A DNA stretch of 64,000 nt from Pterobdella sp. o SKG-2022 (Eukaryota; Annelida; Clitellata; Hirudinida; Piscicolidae): the NCBI GenBank assembly GCA_964035795.1, contig OZ038323.1, positions 3,491,381 to 3,555,380 of the forward strand, written 5' to 3'. The translations under genes were made by a program, and so were the position numbers. Position 1 is the stretch's first letter; the number at the start of each line of letters is the position of its first letter. Of this stretch, positions 1 through 50,889 are shown one piece after another. The notes under the pieces are model-generated. The model was not told the DNA's origin, ran no database searches, and worked only from the letters and a program-made list of their open reading frames with translations.

Positions 1-1129
1 TTTTTTCTACTAAAAACTAAACATGTTTGAACTATCGTTTAAAACTTTGAAAGTTAATATTTGCTCACCTGCTCAAAAACTAATGGTAAAAATAGCGGTG
101 GTTCCGAGAGATTAGTGAGTAAATGCATCATTTTTGAATAAAAATCATGAAATTATTAGCATTAATGATGGAAGAAAATTAATAAAAAATAAAAAAAAAG
201 AATAGCAAAAATAATTTTTGAAAATATCAAAAACATTAGTAAAATGAGAATAACAAAAACCTTTTGATGACTCCAGGTAATAGTTGAGACATAATATAAT
301 ATGCTAAGGTGGACCAACCATTGATTTACAGAAACAAAATTTAATTAATAAGAGAATAATTTCCGGGTTGAGCTTTCATTAGGCTAGAACAAAATGCCTT
401 GAAAAAACTCTTTAAAAACTGTATAGGATTCGGGAGTACTCGATAATGTGAGTTTCTCCTTAGAAGTTGTGAAGTTTTAAGTAGATTCTCTGATTGAAAT
501 AACACAAATGGAGATTAGATTTGGAAGAGAGCTACAACGGTAACTACATTTAAAAAATTTAAAATACCAGAACCATGAAATATTATTGGCTGTAAAATCA
601 AAAAATTAGAAGTTAATGGGGAAAATACTAAAGAACGATTGAAATAAAAAGGGTGAATTACAATTGAAACTAGTTCATCGCAAAATATATAGCATATTGC
701 CTGCAATTTACATATTCTACAAAAAAACAATTATGTATTACGTCACAATATGCTATAAATATCAACCTATATAGTTGCTAAAAATATTCTCACGTAGAGT
801 CCTTATAAATATCCTCCAACGAAGCATTTTAAACAATCATTAAAATAAACTATGTCATATTTGGTTCATTGCTAAAAGACAATTTTGCACCTATAAAAAT
901 ACTATGGCATATTACGCATAAGTCGTATGGAAGGTTGGGAAGAAGTTGGTGGAAGCATTGAACGAAGGAGAGAAAAAATGAGCTTGTGGCAAGGATGATA
1001 GAGAAATAAAATCCAGAAAAAACTTAATCAAAAATCAGTAATAAAAATCAAATAATTCGCCATTAGATGGTCCAAAAAAAAACATAAAAAGAGTTATAAA
1101 AAACGATAGAAAGAGCAATGAAACAATGA
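1..1129. other. 3' flank of the SLC41 gene, no gene seen
   Basis: AT-rich sequence downstream of the SLC41 stop codon, which lies at 1130-1132 on the minus strand. The open frames here are short and without recognisable domains. It probably holds the 3' UTR and polyadenylation region of SLC41, but no single signal stands out. Confidence 0.5.
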
Positions 1130-19094
<17,965 letters not shown>

Positions 19095-19211
19095 TATAGC
19101 TTGTTGTTTTAGAAAGTCGGATTTGAAATGGAAGTTTTAAAAATTTGAATCATTTCACCAATAAGTTTTCGAACATCATAATTTGCTTGGCCAACTAATC
19201 AAGAAGCAGAG

Positions 19212-19261
<50 letters not shown>

Positions 19262-19842
19262 GTAAATATACTCACATATATATCTATTAAAAGTATTTTT
19301 TAACGTGTTTATGAATTATATAAAATGTATTAAAAGCGTTCAAGTTATGTCTATTCTCAAACTTTTGAATAAGTTCTTTGAATCTTCAAAAAACGTCTTT
19401 TCATTCCAAGCTAAGTTTTATAACTTTTTTTGCTTTTTCCGACTTATTTGATCCAATAAATTCTCGAAATTTTAAGAGATACTAAAACTTGTTTATAAAC
19501 TCAGCACATGCAACTATATTAGTAAAAGTTAGTTTAAAATTAATAAAAAATAAGACTAATCTATTTTTTCGATTTTATTGTTTGAAAATATAAATCTAAT
19601 TCAAATAATCATAAATCGCAACAATTAAAATACCTTGTTGAAAGGGTCATTTAAAATGACAAAAAGTTAATTCAGCTAAGAATTATAAAACTTGAAACAA
19701 AAATAATTTTTGTTTGAAATTTGCTTAGAAAATAATAAAAAATAAGTTCAAAATAAAATTTCAATTTTTACAGAGCTATGTTCTTAGTTATACCGAAATT
19801 TTCTCTTTTTTGACCTAAGTTTTGTTACCTTGTTAAGTCGTT
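19095..19842. promoter_or_regulatory. shared divergent promoter region of SLC41 (B) and PRELID3
   Basis: The 748 bases between the SLC41 B1 start codon (minus) and the PRELID3 start codon (plus). It contains a TA repeat at about 19211-19253 and AT-rich sequence; no defined core promoter motif can be claimed. The role is inferred from the head-to-head layout. Confidence 0.4.
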
Positions 19843-23223
<3,381 letters not shown>

Positions 23224-25997
23224 AATTCATTATGCTTAGATCTTATTTAAATTTATAGGAATATTCAAGATTTTATATTCAACGTGAATTTTCTGTTGGG
23301 ATATTTATTTTTTTGCAAGTTTTAAATTTTCGTCTAATTCCAATGAGAATTTAGAATATGTCTTGGCAATATCATATTTTGCTTTAAGAAAATAAATTAA
23401 AAAAACTAAGATTTTTTGGTTAAAATTTTCATATAAGAATAGTTTTCAATATAGGATAATAATATTTTCCACGCCTGGTATTCCGAATGGTAGAATAAGG
23501 TAAATTTATTCGAATAATTGTTATTTTGTGTCGAATTCTATCGGGCTTGAAAGTGTCCAAAAAAGGCTTGATTTATTTCCCCACATTTTCATAAAATATT
23601 CCTAGGACCCAAGAGGTTGAAATCGTGAAAGAGTTATTAAGTTCGATGAAAAATGTTTCAAATAGTTAAGTGAATTTGTTGTACAATTTTCATTTGAAGT
23701 TTTTTCGGTTTTTCACGGCGCTTACAACGGTATTTTCGAATTAAATAATAAATAATGAGGCGCTTCAGTTGTAGAAATAATAATCTTGGTTGGTCCAATA
23801 GGCTTAGGACTTGCATTTACTGCTGTGTTTTGTAGAATAGACGTTTAAAACTACAATGTACACTTTACACTCAAATTTGAAAATGGCAGATTAAATTATA
23901 AATGTGTTTATAAATCGTTTGGGCGTCGTAAATTTAAAGTGTGGCTGATAACTACTGCGTTTCGACGCCTGGATTTTCGCCATACTACAACAAACGACTT
24001 CATATAATAACGAAAAACAGTTATATTTTATCATTTTTATTTAAGTAATATGCTTATTGTTTTATTGTTCATCATTAATTCAATTTTTTGAAGGATATCG
24101 ATTCTCCATCTTATAGGTAAGTTCTATTGTGTAGATTTTAACCTCGGACGGCATAACAAATTATTTTACAGGCGTTTAAAATATAAATTTGTTTTCAATT
24201 TGATGGTTGAATATTATATTTTGTTCAGATATAATTTCATACGCTGTCAAATCCTTGGTATTAGCCAATTAGTAAAGCTAGATTTAATTTCTATATCAAT
24301 TTTGAAGTCACAAATTTCTTGTTTAAATTTATTATTCCATTTATTCAAATTGATCTAAATTACCCATAAAATACATTTAATAATTAGCATTTCAATGATA
24401 ATTATGTCAGTTATCATAACTAGTAATATTAAAAATAAAGTGATAATAATAAAGTAATAAAAACTTAGTAGTTCACAAGACACAAAGGAAATGACTAAAA
24501 TGATAGCAAGGACATAATGCACAAAGAAGCATGGTGGTCTAGAGGGAGTTAAAGATAGAATGAAAAGCAGATGGGAGATAACATATAAATGTGAAGCCAA
24601 AACAATAACACAACTTAAACACATTCAAAGCACCATACTTCTTTTGAAACTTCTTTCATTGTGTTTTCTACTATGCTTTTATATAAATACAATTTATTTT
24701 CTAAGTGCCTGGGTAAGTTAGGCTTTTAAACGAATTAAAAATAATTCTTTTGAATTTTTTTTAGTCTGAAAAATTTTTTATTTTTAGTCCTATTTTGGTT
24801 AAAACTTTTTTATTCAAAATATTTTAAGCAATTCTCAGAATACTTTAGACAAATATATTTTATTTTGAAAAATTATAAATACACTTATTTTCAAAACAGG
24901 ACTACATCAAAACTGTTTTAAAAAGCATTACTTTTTAAAGTGACGTTAAAGTGTGCCTTTTCGTCAAGAAAGTCTTGGAAGGGTAGATATACCTTAGTGA
25001 TGTTCCATTGTATTAAATTGAAATTTTGAATTTAGTAGTGTGGAGTAACTCTGGTAACTCATTTTCTCACTGCGCCGTCTCGATTTTCCGCTCTATTCCT
25101 TTATGTTCCATACAATTAGGTAGTATTGTAGTGTATGAAATAGCGGCATTATCCGTGTCTAAAATATTTTTTCCTTTAAAATATTCGCTTTAATATCATT
25201 TTGTTAGCTTTTAAATTTTGCTTTTATTTATTTTTTGATTTAAAAATATTTTGACATGAGAGGGGCAAAGTGTGCAATTATAAGAAAAATCGAACGAAAC
25301 AATCGAATTATTACTTTCAAAACTTGTTTTGTATAGCGTGAATTGACGAAAAGCTTTTGTACAGAAAAGAACGATTTTAATTATAGAGGTTCGCAAACGT
25401 ACTTGTTTTGTGTGTGTCATGGCATCAACTCTAGTCATTAACACGAATTATGGCCTTTAGCATTTTCTATTAAATATTTACTTAGAAATTTCTAATGTAT
25501 TTTCTACATTATTACAATCGAGGAAAAATGTTGAATATTCAATAGTAGCACGGTTCTGTTAATATTTTTATTTAAAGCTAAAATCATCAACTGTCTCACT
25601 AGTAATAACTGTGCACTAGTTTTTGTGTAGTAATGTTTTGCTCTGTGAAATGTTCATAATGAAACAACCCATGTGGGCGCAGGACTGCTAAAAAATCAAT
25701 CCTCGTTTTCTAGTTTGGCGTCGGTAAAAATACCCAGTCATATACAAACGCAGTAAGAGCAGACTTCAAAAGAAAAAAAAACTGGAAATACTTGGGGTTT
25801 TATAACGAAATAAAATGCAAAATTAGACTAGAATTTATACGTTTCATTTTGTGATATGAATTTAGATAAAACTTCAGTGTGTCTCATTAAAAGTCAGTAC
25901 GATTTTATTTATAGAAGGTTTTTATGTTTGTTTTCTTCATGAAATTAGTTTTGTGATTAAACTTCAATAAGATATTATTATCTTTTAATCATACAGG
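23224..25997. other. intergenic region, PRELID3 to zinc-finger gene
   Basis: AT-rich sequence with only short unsupported open frames. It should hold the PRELID3 3' UTR and the promoter and untranslated exon or exons of the zinc-finger gene, whose first coding exon begins at an acceptor at 25997/25998. No RNA gene or repeat family was recognised. Confidence 0.45.
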
Positions 25998-26007
25998 CAG
26001 TGATCGA

Positions 26008-29000
26008 ATGGATCCAGTACCTCTAAGCTATCCAGACAAAAATTGGCTACCATGGGCGGACCAGCGCATCAATGACACCACGATGATTCCTGCAAACAAC
26101 ATGGAAGATGTTCACATAGACAAACGGGAGGAAAGATTCGGAGACAGTTTACAGCAACTAAACAAAATTGTAGAACGTATTTCTCCAGATTCATCGGCGG
26201 GAAATTATCGCATGGCAAACTTTCAAAATTCTGCCAAAATACTCGACTCAAAATGTAAGTTTCGAGGATCGTATTCTTCTTCTTTTACAGACAATCTTAG
26301 TGATAGCGCATACGAAACTTTCGCTGGAGACAATAGCTACGACTGTCCACCTGAAAATCACTACCTCAATACATCAGATCACCTCGAGCAACCAAATAAC
26401 TACCTAGATGTGCCCAACAATCAAAATTGGCAAATGGATTCATGGCAAAATGTTAAAAATAGTATTCAAAAGTCAGCGAGCACACAAAATTTGTACGCCA
26501 AATCGACCAGCGGCAGCATGGGGAATATGGAAGGAGGAGAAATGACGAATATGAACCTAAACTCGGGAGAGTTCAAAGAAAATTCAGATTTGCAGCATTG
26601 TTATTCATATGACGATATGCATGATCGTTACTACAGTCCTTATCCCACAGATAACAAGAAAAATAAATTCAATGATAATCATTCTAGTAAAAAATCTGAC
26701 GGAGATAGCGCTAAAGGCGATATGTGTGGCTCGAAAAGCTTTTTGGAGATTGGAAAATGTTTCAAGGCTTCGAGTATTGAAGCTTTGAGCAATGATGAAG
26801 GCGATAAAAAGACAGACGATGAAGGAAAAATGTCAAGTTATAACACCTATGAAGAAGACGACAGCAAAAATGATGGAGATTCCAACGGCAAGACAGGGTT
26901 TATGTGTTCTCACTGTTCTTTTGAAACTTTCAAAAAGGGTCAACTTCGAAAACATATGTAAGTTCTATTTTTTTTTCGTATTATTTTTACTTTGTTGGAA
27001 ATAAATTATACCGAATGCACTCAAGGTCTATGCATGGAGTGTTTTTATGTGCACACTGTGAGTTCTCGTCAGAGATTGCTGAAGTTTTAGAAGATCATCG
27101 TAAAATTAGTCATCCTGGCTTGTGTGGCCGCAAACTATGTAAAAAATGTCGTGTTTTGTATCAAGGAGAAGAGTTAGAGGAACACGAAAGAATATGTAGT
27201 GGTGAAAAGCAAAATTGGACTTGTCCGATTTGTCAAAAAGAATTCAAGTTTTTGAGTGTAATGAAGGCACATGCACGAAAATGGCATCCAAACGAATCCA
27301 TTATCATCCCTTCCAAAACCATCACTGCTTCTCTCGCTGGCCATCTCGATTCAACACAACAAACTTCCGCAGCGGACTCCACTACTGGCGAAATGACTCC
27401 TGATAATGAAATTAATATCACAAACAATAAAAACGACGACTTCTGCAGGCATAGTTATATACCCAACAAAAACCCCATGCCGAATACTGATTCTCTTTCA
27501 AAAGGTCCCAATCTATTCATGCACAGAAGCAAGCCAATCGAGAAAATGGGATATCCCGAAGAAAAAAGACCTGTTTATAACAAGAATATAGAACCCATGT
27601 CTGAAATTCCTCCTTTAGAGTTAGCATTCTACTGTGATTTTGAGGGGTGTTATACAACTTTTCGATCAGACAAAGAACTCAACGTTCATCGTTCTTCAAT
27701 TCATGGCCTACCTCCCAAACGATATCATTGTCGTCAACCAGAGTGCAGCATGCAGTTTGCCAAGTTTGGCCATTATAAACGACATCAGCTATCGCACGGA
27801 GGTTCGTGTTCAAAACGATTCTGTTATGCATTTTTTGACGTTCAAGGAAAGCATTGCTTTTTATTTGTTTTTAATATATTGAAAAATTTTTTAATTTTCA
27901 AAAAGTCTCCTTTGTTTTATTAGATGATTTTTAATAATCCAAAAACAATAAATCGTTTTAAAATATGAAATTATCAAGTTCAATCAATTAAAATTTATTT
28001 ATTTGTTCATTTTGAAGAGAATTGAAACGTTTCGAATTTTTCAGGTGGAGGAGAGAAAAAGTACAAATGTGATTGGCCCAATTGTGGCAAGGCGTTTTGT
28101 CACACAGACAACCTGAAAGTCCATTACAGGCGCCACACTGATGAAAAACCATACAAATGTGACAAATGCGCTTCTTCCTATCGTCAAAAGAGTGGTTTAA
28201 AATATCATTTAGAAAAGGTACACGATGAAAAGTCGAGTGGCAAACCTGGTCGTAAAAGAAAAAACACATCACTAGACGTTCCTCCAATCGAATCAGACAA
28301 TTGGCCTGTGGAGAAAGCAATGGGTCACAAACAGTCTCTTTACCCACATTTCGATGCTTCCAAGTTTAACCCACCTATGGATTTCTACCAGCCACGAGAA
28401 GGCTTGCACAAGCCAGACATGACTGGTGATTGGGGCATGCGACGTGTAGATCATCTAAATCCTTTTGACAAACTCAACCCTTACAAGAAACTTGATGACA
28501 ATCTTTTTGTCAATCCTATCTTCCACCCAATTCCCAAACACGACAACTCTCTTAATTATTATTCTAACAAGCACATGATGTATCCAAATCCTAACCCACT
28601 TAACATGCCACCATCGTCTTACATGCCTCATGAGAGGAAAAAGTTCGAAGAAGAAGGTGGTCCAAACATGCTCATGAACATGGACAACAAAATGGAGGTT
28701 AGTAAAATGGAAGACAAGGGATGGGCTGACTATCCCCCAATGCCCCCCATGAACCCCCTCAGTATGTACCCACCTTATCACGTTAAAAACTTAAAAGAAG
28801 AACATTATACAGGCCATGAAAATTATAACCATCATAGTTCAGAAGAAAATCATAGCGGCGGTGGTTTCAGTAATGACAATAATATTGAAAACAACGAAGA
28901 TAACGATAACGGTAACAATGAAGAGGGTAATGATAATAACAATGAGAGTGATGCAGAAAACCATTCACAGGGCTGTTCTCCATATCAAGATAACAACAAC

Positions 29001-29933
29001 ACCACTATTGAAGAAGATCAAGGTAAGAGTGAGTTTTATAACAATGGTGATGAAAGTCAGAGTGGGAGTCGAGATGATAAAGAAATAGATGACAGTAGAG
29101 ACAATGAAAAAGATAAGAGAAAAGAGGATGATGGTTGTGAGAGTGATGGTAGTAATAAAGAAGAGGATGAAGATGAAGAAAGAAAAAAGAATGAAGATGA
29201 AAATAAAGACGAAGAAGCAGGAATAAAAACAGAAGTTGGAGGTGAAAAGAGCACCATGTTTGCAGATAATGATCAATATAACGACCAAGACAAAAACATG
29301 AAGTCCGAGACACGTACATGGATGGAATCCAAGGGGTGGCCTCGAGTTCTTGACTCCTCCTTGACTGAATCAAGCCATAACAACGAAAATAACTTTTCTT
29401 TTTTTCCACCAATGGACAAATACCTCCCCCCAAAATCTACTGGTCTATATGGAGATCTGAGCAAAATTAAACCACAACCCGAAAGAGCAGAAGCATTAAG
29501 CAACTTTTTCAGTATGCCACCATCCTACCACCCTCCTCCCGACTACTCAATTTCACTTGCCTCCAGGAATCTTTATGACAATTGCTACTTCACATCACCA
29601 TCAAACTTTTCTTACAGCAACATGTACCGCAGACCTCTCAACTCTTTCGAATCTCTCTCGTCCTTCCAAGCGCCCGACAATACTTACCGCGACTCTGATC
29701 CACTCAATCGAATCAGTAACACATACAACTTTTTACAACCATACAATGAACCTCGCTCTTACAATTCTGATCCTTCAATGATGGCACCTTCTTACGACTT
29801 TTCATACTCTCCCTCATCACTCTCGCCCTTCTCTCTTGCTCGCCCTTGGACCACTTCCAGTGATATGGACTCTGACAAACGACTCTACCCTCTCTCCTAC
29901 ACACAACCATCCCCCATGAGTCGTTACTTTTAA
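26008..29933 (+). CDS. large C2H2 zinc-finger protein, family not identified
   Basis: Three coding exons: 26008-26957, 27026-27801, 28045-29933, joined in phase to 1204 residues. The ATG (context GATCGAATGG) lies ten bases after an acceptor, so an untranslated exon lies upstream. Residues 1-300 are Ser/Asn/Asp-rich without a domain. Eight zinc-finger units follow: one split across intron 1 (CSHC...), then CAHC, a CKKC unit closing with H-C, CPIC, and two with a four-residue Cys spacing (CDFEGC, CRQPEC). Two linked fingers finish the set, CDWPNC and CDKC, joined by TDEKPYKC. The C-terminal 540 residues are Pro/Tyr/Ser-rich with a 130-residue Asn/Asp/Glu-rich run at about 28850-29230. Likely a nuclear DNA-binding regulator; this is inference from the fingers. 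The last linked pair, ending in SYRQKSGLKYH, is the best handle for finding the orthologue. Confidence 0.9.
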
Positions 29934-32757
29934 CACTCATTATTTTGTCGCTCTAGTTTATTTCATTTTTTTCTTTTGTGTGTGCGTATATGCGTACAAC
30001 TTGCCTGTATGTCTGTGTACGTGTACTCACTAACATACGGATATGTGGAAGCTTGGCATTGTTGCCTCTTTATAGTAGTTCCTTATGTACCTTCTCTAAT
30101 GTAACTGCTTTAGATATTCGAGCTGAAGTATGGGTAGTATTTCATTCATATTTAGATAGTAACTTAATATTAGTTAAAATTGGAATTTTTATCAACTTTT
30201 TATTCAGCATGTTGTTATCCGCATTAAAGTTCTGCTGTTTGAATTTTTTCCTAAAACATTTTGGCATTTAAATCTTTTGTTAGGCTTAGAAAGAATATTG
30301 TTTGGCTTGCTGAAAAGTCTGCTTGAAGTTGTTTAAGGGTAAAGAAGCCAAAATATTCAGTCAAAATATTAATTTCATAAAAACTTTAGTCATTTTTAAT
30401 TTTATCTCAAACAATAATTTTTTCGTTTATTATTGTTAGTTATTTTTCAATCGATGCTAATTTTCTAGCGTCGTTTGTTGCTTGTGTCTAGTCGCATGCG
30501 TACCTATTGATTGCTTGTTTCTTTGGTTACGTGAAGTGCCCATTTCTTTACTTTTTCGTAACTTATTATCGCCAACCTATATCCTTTATTCATGTTTCAG
30601 CATTTAAATTTTTATTGTTGATTATATGATCTAACCTGCTTTTACAATCTTTGGTAGGTGGCTTTTATATTGTGGCCACAAGCATTTACTAGTCATCCGC
30701 TAGGGACGCCAAATTTGCATCCACCTCATTGTTATTTCATTGTTATTTTGTTACAATCATGCCAACATTATAGACTGTTATCATGCATATATAGCGCTAG
30801 ACAATAAAAAAAGCGCAGAAGTTTTATCGCCAATCTTGTTATCTCAAAGATCTAGCCAATATCCAAACTTTATATAACTTTGGCAAATGTATAGAGACAC
30901 TCTAGTGTCACGCATTAAACAATAATCCCAACAAATAGTGTTATTTTTTAGAACTGTTACTTGTCGCAGTAATGCTCACAGTTCTAACAGAGGGTAATCA
31001 AAGGGCCTCTCTTCAATATAGTCGGTTATGGGGTAATAATTTTTAGGCGTCTTTATTGTTCAAGTGTTCTCTTACCTCTGTCTGTTTGTTTGTTTCGTTA
31101 GATGCCTGTGTAATTGTATATCAATCTCTTAATATTGCGTGCGTGTGTTTATGCGTGACACTGTATATTGGTTTGAATGGCAACAATGGTTATATAAATT
31201 GCAGTTTATATATGGAAAGTTGAGGCTTAAGATTCGCTTAATGCTCTTTCAACATTGAGAAGAAAGAAAGCAGTACTGGGGAAATGTGTTTGAATGATTG
31301 ATATTACTAATAATTAATATTTGTTATATCAACGTCAGACTGTTATTTTGTGATTTTGTACCAATTTTCTTGTAATATTGCATTTTGATATTTTGAATTC
31401 TACCACCAAGACTACCACGAGTCCTCAAGTAATCAGCTGTTTCCCCGACCATTTCTTTAATTTAATTTTAAACAATACATACAAATAGTTTCAATATTAA
31501 ATCAATTACATACATACATACATAAATAATCTAACCTTCATTAATATATAGCTAATTTAAAACTCATTAAAACATACATTGCGCATAGCCTATAGATCCA
31601 ATACAAAATCATAAAAATAAAAAACGTTAGTTAACAAGAGATTAATTTTTTCGTTTGAGTTACGCCTTGTATCCCTTCAATGTATCTGATTGAGTATTTG
31701 TATTTTAGTACAGGGTTTGTTCTTAAGCACATTTAATTCATTTGATTAGTATTTAATTGCTTTTCAATGTTATTTATCCACATGACCATGTTTATTTTTT
31801 TTGCATCAAATTAAACCTTATTTCCCTCGTCTATTTTACCTTTATTTTATTTGTTTAAACATATCAGACCATCTATATATATATATATATATATATATAT
31901 AGCTATATATAAAACCGCTATTAAACTTAAAGAAGTTTTGTTTTTTTTCTGCAGTTTTCATTAATCAATAGTTATGAGCACCTACATCAAATAACATTTT
32001 TGTTATGTATATTGTATCTTGTCGTTTACTCTATTTATATCTTTTTGTTTATTTATACAGGGTAACTTGGTTCAAATTATGTTTTGTTTACACTGTACCA
32101 GCCGTTTATATTTCAATGATTTATTTTTCTTTGGTTCGATTTTTTGAGTTAAATGGCGTTTGTGAGAGTAAGGTTGAATACGTGAGCAATTAGTGTTGTA
32201 CCGTGATCGTTGTTGTTACGTGGTGTATTCTCAATAAATCATCTAATACGCATCTTCAGTCACTCGCCCTCATCACAAGACTATGCTGAGTAATAATAGA
32301 GAAAAAAACTTAACATTGATAAACCTCAATGGTCAAATAATATTGAGAACAATTAAAATAATTTAGAATCGATTATAAAATAGTAAAAAACATTGAAGGA
32401 TTCAAGCTAGTGGCGTTCAAAGCTGGAATGCCTATACCATGCACCTTAGACCGATCCAGCTAAATCATAACTGTTATACAAGTGTTTAAAGCTTTTGTAG
32501 CATTACTTCATGGGTAAACCAACCCTGAAAGAAAATTATGAGAATCTGGGTGTTATAATAAGCTGTTAAAAGAAATAAAATATATTTTTGAACTTGAGTG
32601 GAGTAAGTTCCAAAAAAACTAAAAAAAAGTCCGATTATATTCATTTATTTCTAAAAATAGATGAGCTAAACAATAGTGCAACGATTGTCCTCGCAATTGG
32701 ATCGTTATAACCTTGTATAAAGTTTTGAATTTCCTTTTTTGAAGGATATTCTCTATT
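29934..32757. other. zinc-finger 3' UTR and intergenic region
   Basis: T-rich sequence after the zinc-finger stop, with AATAAA-like sites (for example near 30807) and a short AT repeat at about 31876-31902. No coding exon was recognised. The 5' untranslated exon of the Src-type kinase may lie here, since an acceptor-like TTTTTTGAAG precedes its start codon. Confidence 0.4.
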
Positions 32758-43765
<11,008 letters not shown>

Positions 43766-44787
43766 TGCTTCGTTTATTTTGTTAGCGGTTAATTTGGCCG
43801 ATTTTTGGGTGTGTGATTCGAGTGTTCAATGGTAGTTGTATTTGCAGTGTTTACCGAGTATTCAAGGCGTTTAAGTTTTTCTGGTGAAAAGTGTGGTTTA
43901 TGAGTGGACCATGATATTTATTATCTATCTTTGTGATTCTGTTACAATTGTTATAGAAGTCAAGACGAAGCTCAGAGATTTGATAATTGTTTGTGATGAA
44001 AAATCTATCGTTCTTTTTGTTAAGGTCTCAATCATTTAAAAGTGTATTTCATTAGAGAGGTGTGATAGAATTTGTTCCCTTATCATAATTATGAATTTTA
44101 GTCAGTTTTTTTACCCACCAAACTAAGCAACTTTCTTTTAATTATTTTTTTACGTAAACTTATTGAATAAATAGAGAACTGCTCATCACAACCGAGTACC
44201 ATTGAAAAGTTTAATTTTAAGATATTAAAAATGCATTATAAACTTTCAACTTTTCAAAGTATACATTTTGCTGTCTATTTGTGTAAAATTTTTCTCCTTA
44301 AACACCAATTTTTCTTATTCATTAAAGGTATTAGATATTATTTATCTCAAGGAATCTTACATTCTCAATCACTTGATCTTGTTACGCTCACATTAATGTA
44401 GAAGACGTAGATAACAAGAGTTTATGACGAAAATAATAACATCGACATATCATTCTATTTATGGATTCAGTAATAGGAATGCCATGAATTTATTATGAAA
44501 ACAATTTTGTATTATAATAAAAAGAAGCTCAAAAACTGTACAAATTATTTTGTAAATATACAATTATCGGTGTTAATGTTAATGATGTACAAAAAAACAA
44601 AAATTAATTCACTAGCTTACTTGTTAATATTTTGATTAATTAAACTATCAATTTGATAAAAATTTATTTTATAAAAATGGTATAAAACATGTCAAAAATT
44701 GTTGTTCTAATAAATAATTGAAACTTAATTATCTTTTTTTTATTCACATAATTTATTTTATTTAGTTAACTGAAGCATGGAGGGTAG
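43766..44787. other. tail-to-tail intergenic region, kinase to DEF8
   Basis: 1,022 bases between the stop codons of the Src-type kinase (plus) and DEF8 (minus). It is AT-rich 3' UTR-like sequence on both strands, with AATAAA-like motifs. No other feature was seen. Confidence 0.5.
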
Positions 44788-49082
<4,295 letters not shown>

Positions 49083-49428
49083 CTTGGGTAAAACGTTTGT
49101 TAATGAAATAGATCATATGCTTTCCTTTTAGCTAAAACGATGAAAAAACTTGAACTACTTTAAAAGTAGAAAATAAAGAGTTCAAACTTTTTCAGGACTG
49201 AAATCAAAGTGACATTCCTGAGCTTCTTCGACGTCTTGCTCCATTCAAATGATTACTTGTTTACACTTTTATTTAAAAACGAACGTAATTTTATTAAAAC
49301 CAAATAAATTTCAATTATGAATGTATTTTACCAATTAGAATCAACTTAAATAGCTTTAAAAAAATGTAGCTGCCGATATGTAAAACAACATAAGCAAACA
49401 ACATTAATTCCCAAAAAAAAAATATTGT

Positions 49429-50696
49429 TTAACTCTCTTTTTTCGGCTGTATAAGTTCACACACGATATTATCTACTTTTTCTGTGAATGAAGCAAAAGA
49501 AAACTTTTCAACAACTCTTTTGTGTGCAGCTTTTCCCAAAGTTTTCTTCAAAGCCTTATTCTCCACAAATAGGAGCATTTTCTCAGCAAACAATGCTGCA
49601 TCTTCATTCACTAGAAATCCTGTTTCTCCGTTAACCACTGTTTCCTTGGGTCCTCCATTGTTCACAGCAATCACTGGAAGACCAAAATGCATAGCTTCAA
49701 GAGGCACAATTCCAAAATGCTCATTGCTTGGAGTGTACAAAAGGCAGGTACTTGAACGAATCAACTCAAGTTTTGTGTTTGAAGAAATGGATTTATGAAA
49801 TTTCACATGATCTTTCAAGTCTAGGCTCTCTACTAAGTTGACCAATTGATGATAACACTTGTAGTTCTCAGGGACTCTATCATCATAACCTCCTGCTATC
49901 ACCATTTCAATTCCTTCCAAATCATCATTTAACATTGCTTTTAATTCATTCATTGCATGCAAGGCTAATTTGATGTTTTTCTTGAGTTCATATCGATTGA
50001 TTGACAAAAAGGTGATTATTTTGGGGGCTTGTTCTAATGGTTGGTAAGGAGTTCGAGAGAAATCAGGAATCGGATGGAGTACTTGTAATGGAATGTGAAG
50101 CAGAGATTTAAAAGTGTCCCTGAATACATTAGCTGAAAAATTGGAATTCAATATTTTATTTTAGTCATAAGAAAAACAATATCATTATAAAAATTACCTG
50201 TGAAATTACTATTCACTAAAACTACATCAGCCATTCCTGTGGTCTTTTCTTCTAACCAATCAAGAGGCTTGCGGTAAAGTTTTTTGATGAATGTAGTCCT
50301 TCTAGAAAGCAGTAAATCCGGATAATGACAATAAAAGAGTACTTTAGAAGATTTTCTAAGCTTCAAAATAGGAATGCAGGCTGATATTTGATCAAGAAAA
50401 ATCACATCATATTTAAGACCACTAAACAAAAGCAAATAGAAACTGACATAAAAAATGCGAATTATAGCACAGATAAGATAAAAAAATCCAAAAAAGGTTC
50501 GCGGCAACCAATCACCAACTGCGATCACATCTAAACTTCCATCTCTAGTTTCTTCAAAACAATGATAGGGATTAAAATGAGAAGTGAGTATGGTTACTAT
50601 ATGACCGCGAGACTTCAACGCCATTGCTGCATCTACAATGGCTCTTTCAGCTCCTCCTATGCCCAAATCGGGGTGGATAAAAGCAACTCGTCCCAT
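49429..50696 (-). CDS. ALG2: ALG2 alpha-1,3/1,6-mannosyltransferase
   Basis: Adds the second and third mannose to the dolichol-linked N-glycan precursor on the cytosolic face of the ER, using GDP-mannose. Two exons, 50696-50198 and 50132-49429, separated by a 65-base intron; the phase-1 junction matches; 400 residues (family about 415). Glycosyltransferase family 4, GT-B fold: N-terminal glycine-rich loop [13 protein letters not shown], hydrophobic membrane-associating stretch near residues 70-92, DQISACIP, and [13 protein letters not shown]. The C-terminal half has [29 protein letters not shown] and the catalytic EX7E region [19 protein letters not shown]. The start is the first ATG ([10 protein letters not shown]), matching the family start. 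It lies 193 bases after the MTR4 stop and 346 before the DEF8 start. Confidence 0.97.
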
Positions 50697-50889
50697 TTTA
50701 ATTTGAAATCAAAATAGTTGGTTCTGTATTTAGTTTATACAATTCGCAGGTCAAAAGTTAAGACGGTAATAAATTTTTAAAAACTTTAGGTGCTATCTAA
50801 TAGAATGACAAAAGTTAATCTTGATTTTATGATGACGATTTTTTTATTTTTTAAAATCTTAAAATATGTATAAATTATAATAAAAATTT

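Noticed and set aside
28965..29433. Minus-strand hydrophobic proteins opposite the zinc-finger gene
   Set aside because: They are reverse readings of the Asp/Glu/Asn-rich coding region.
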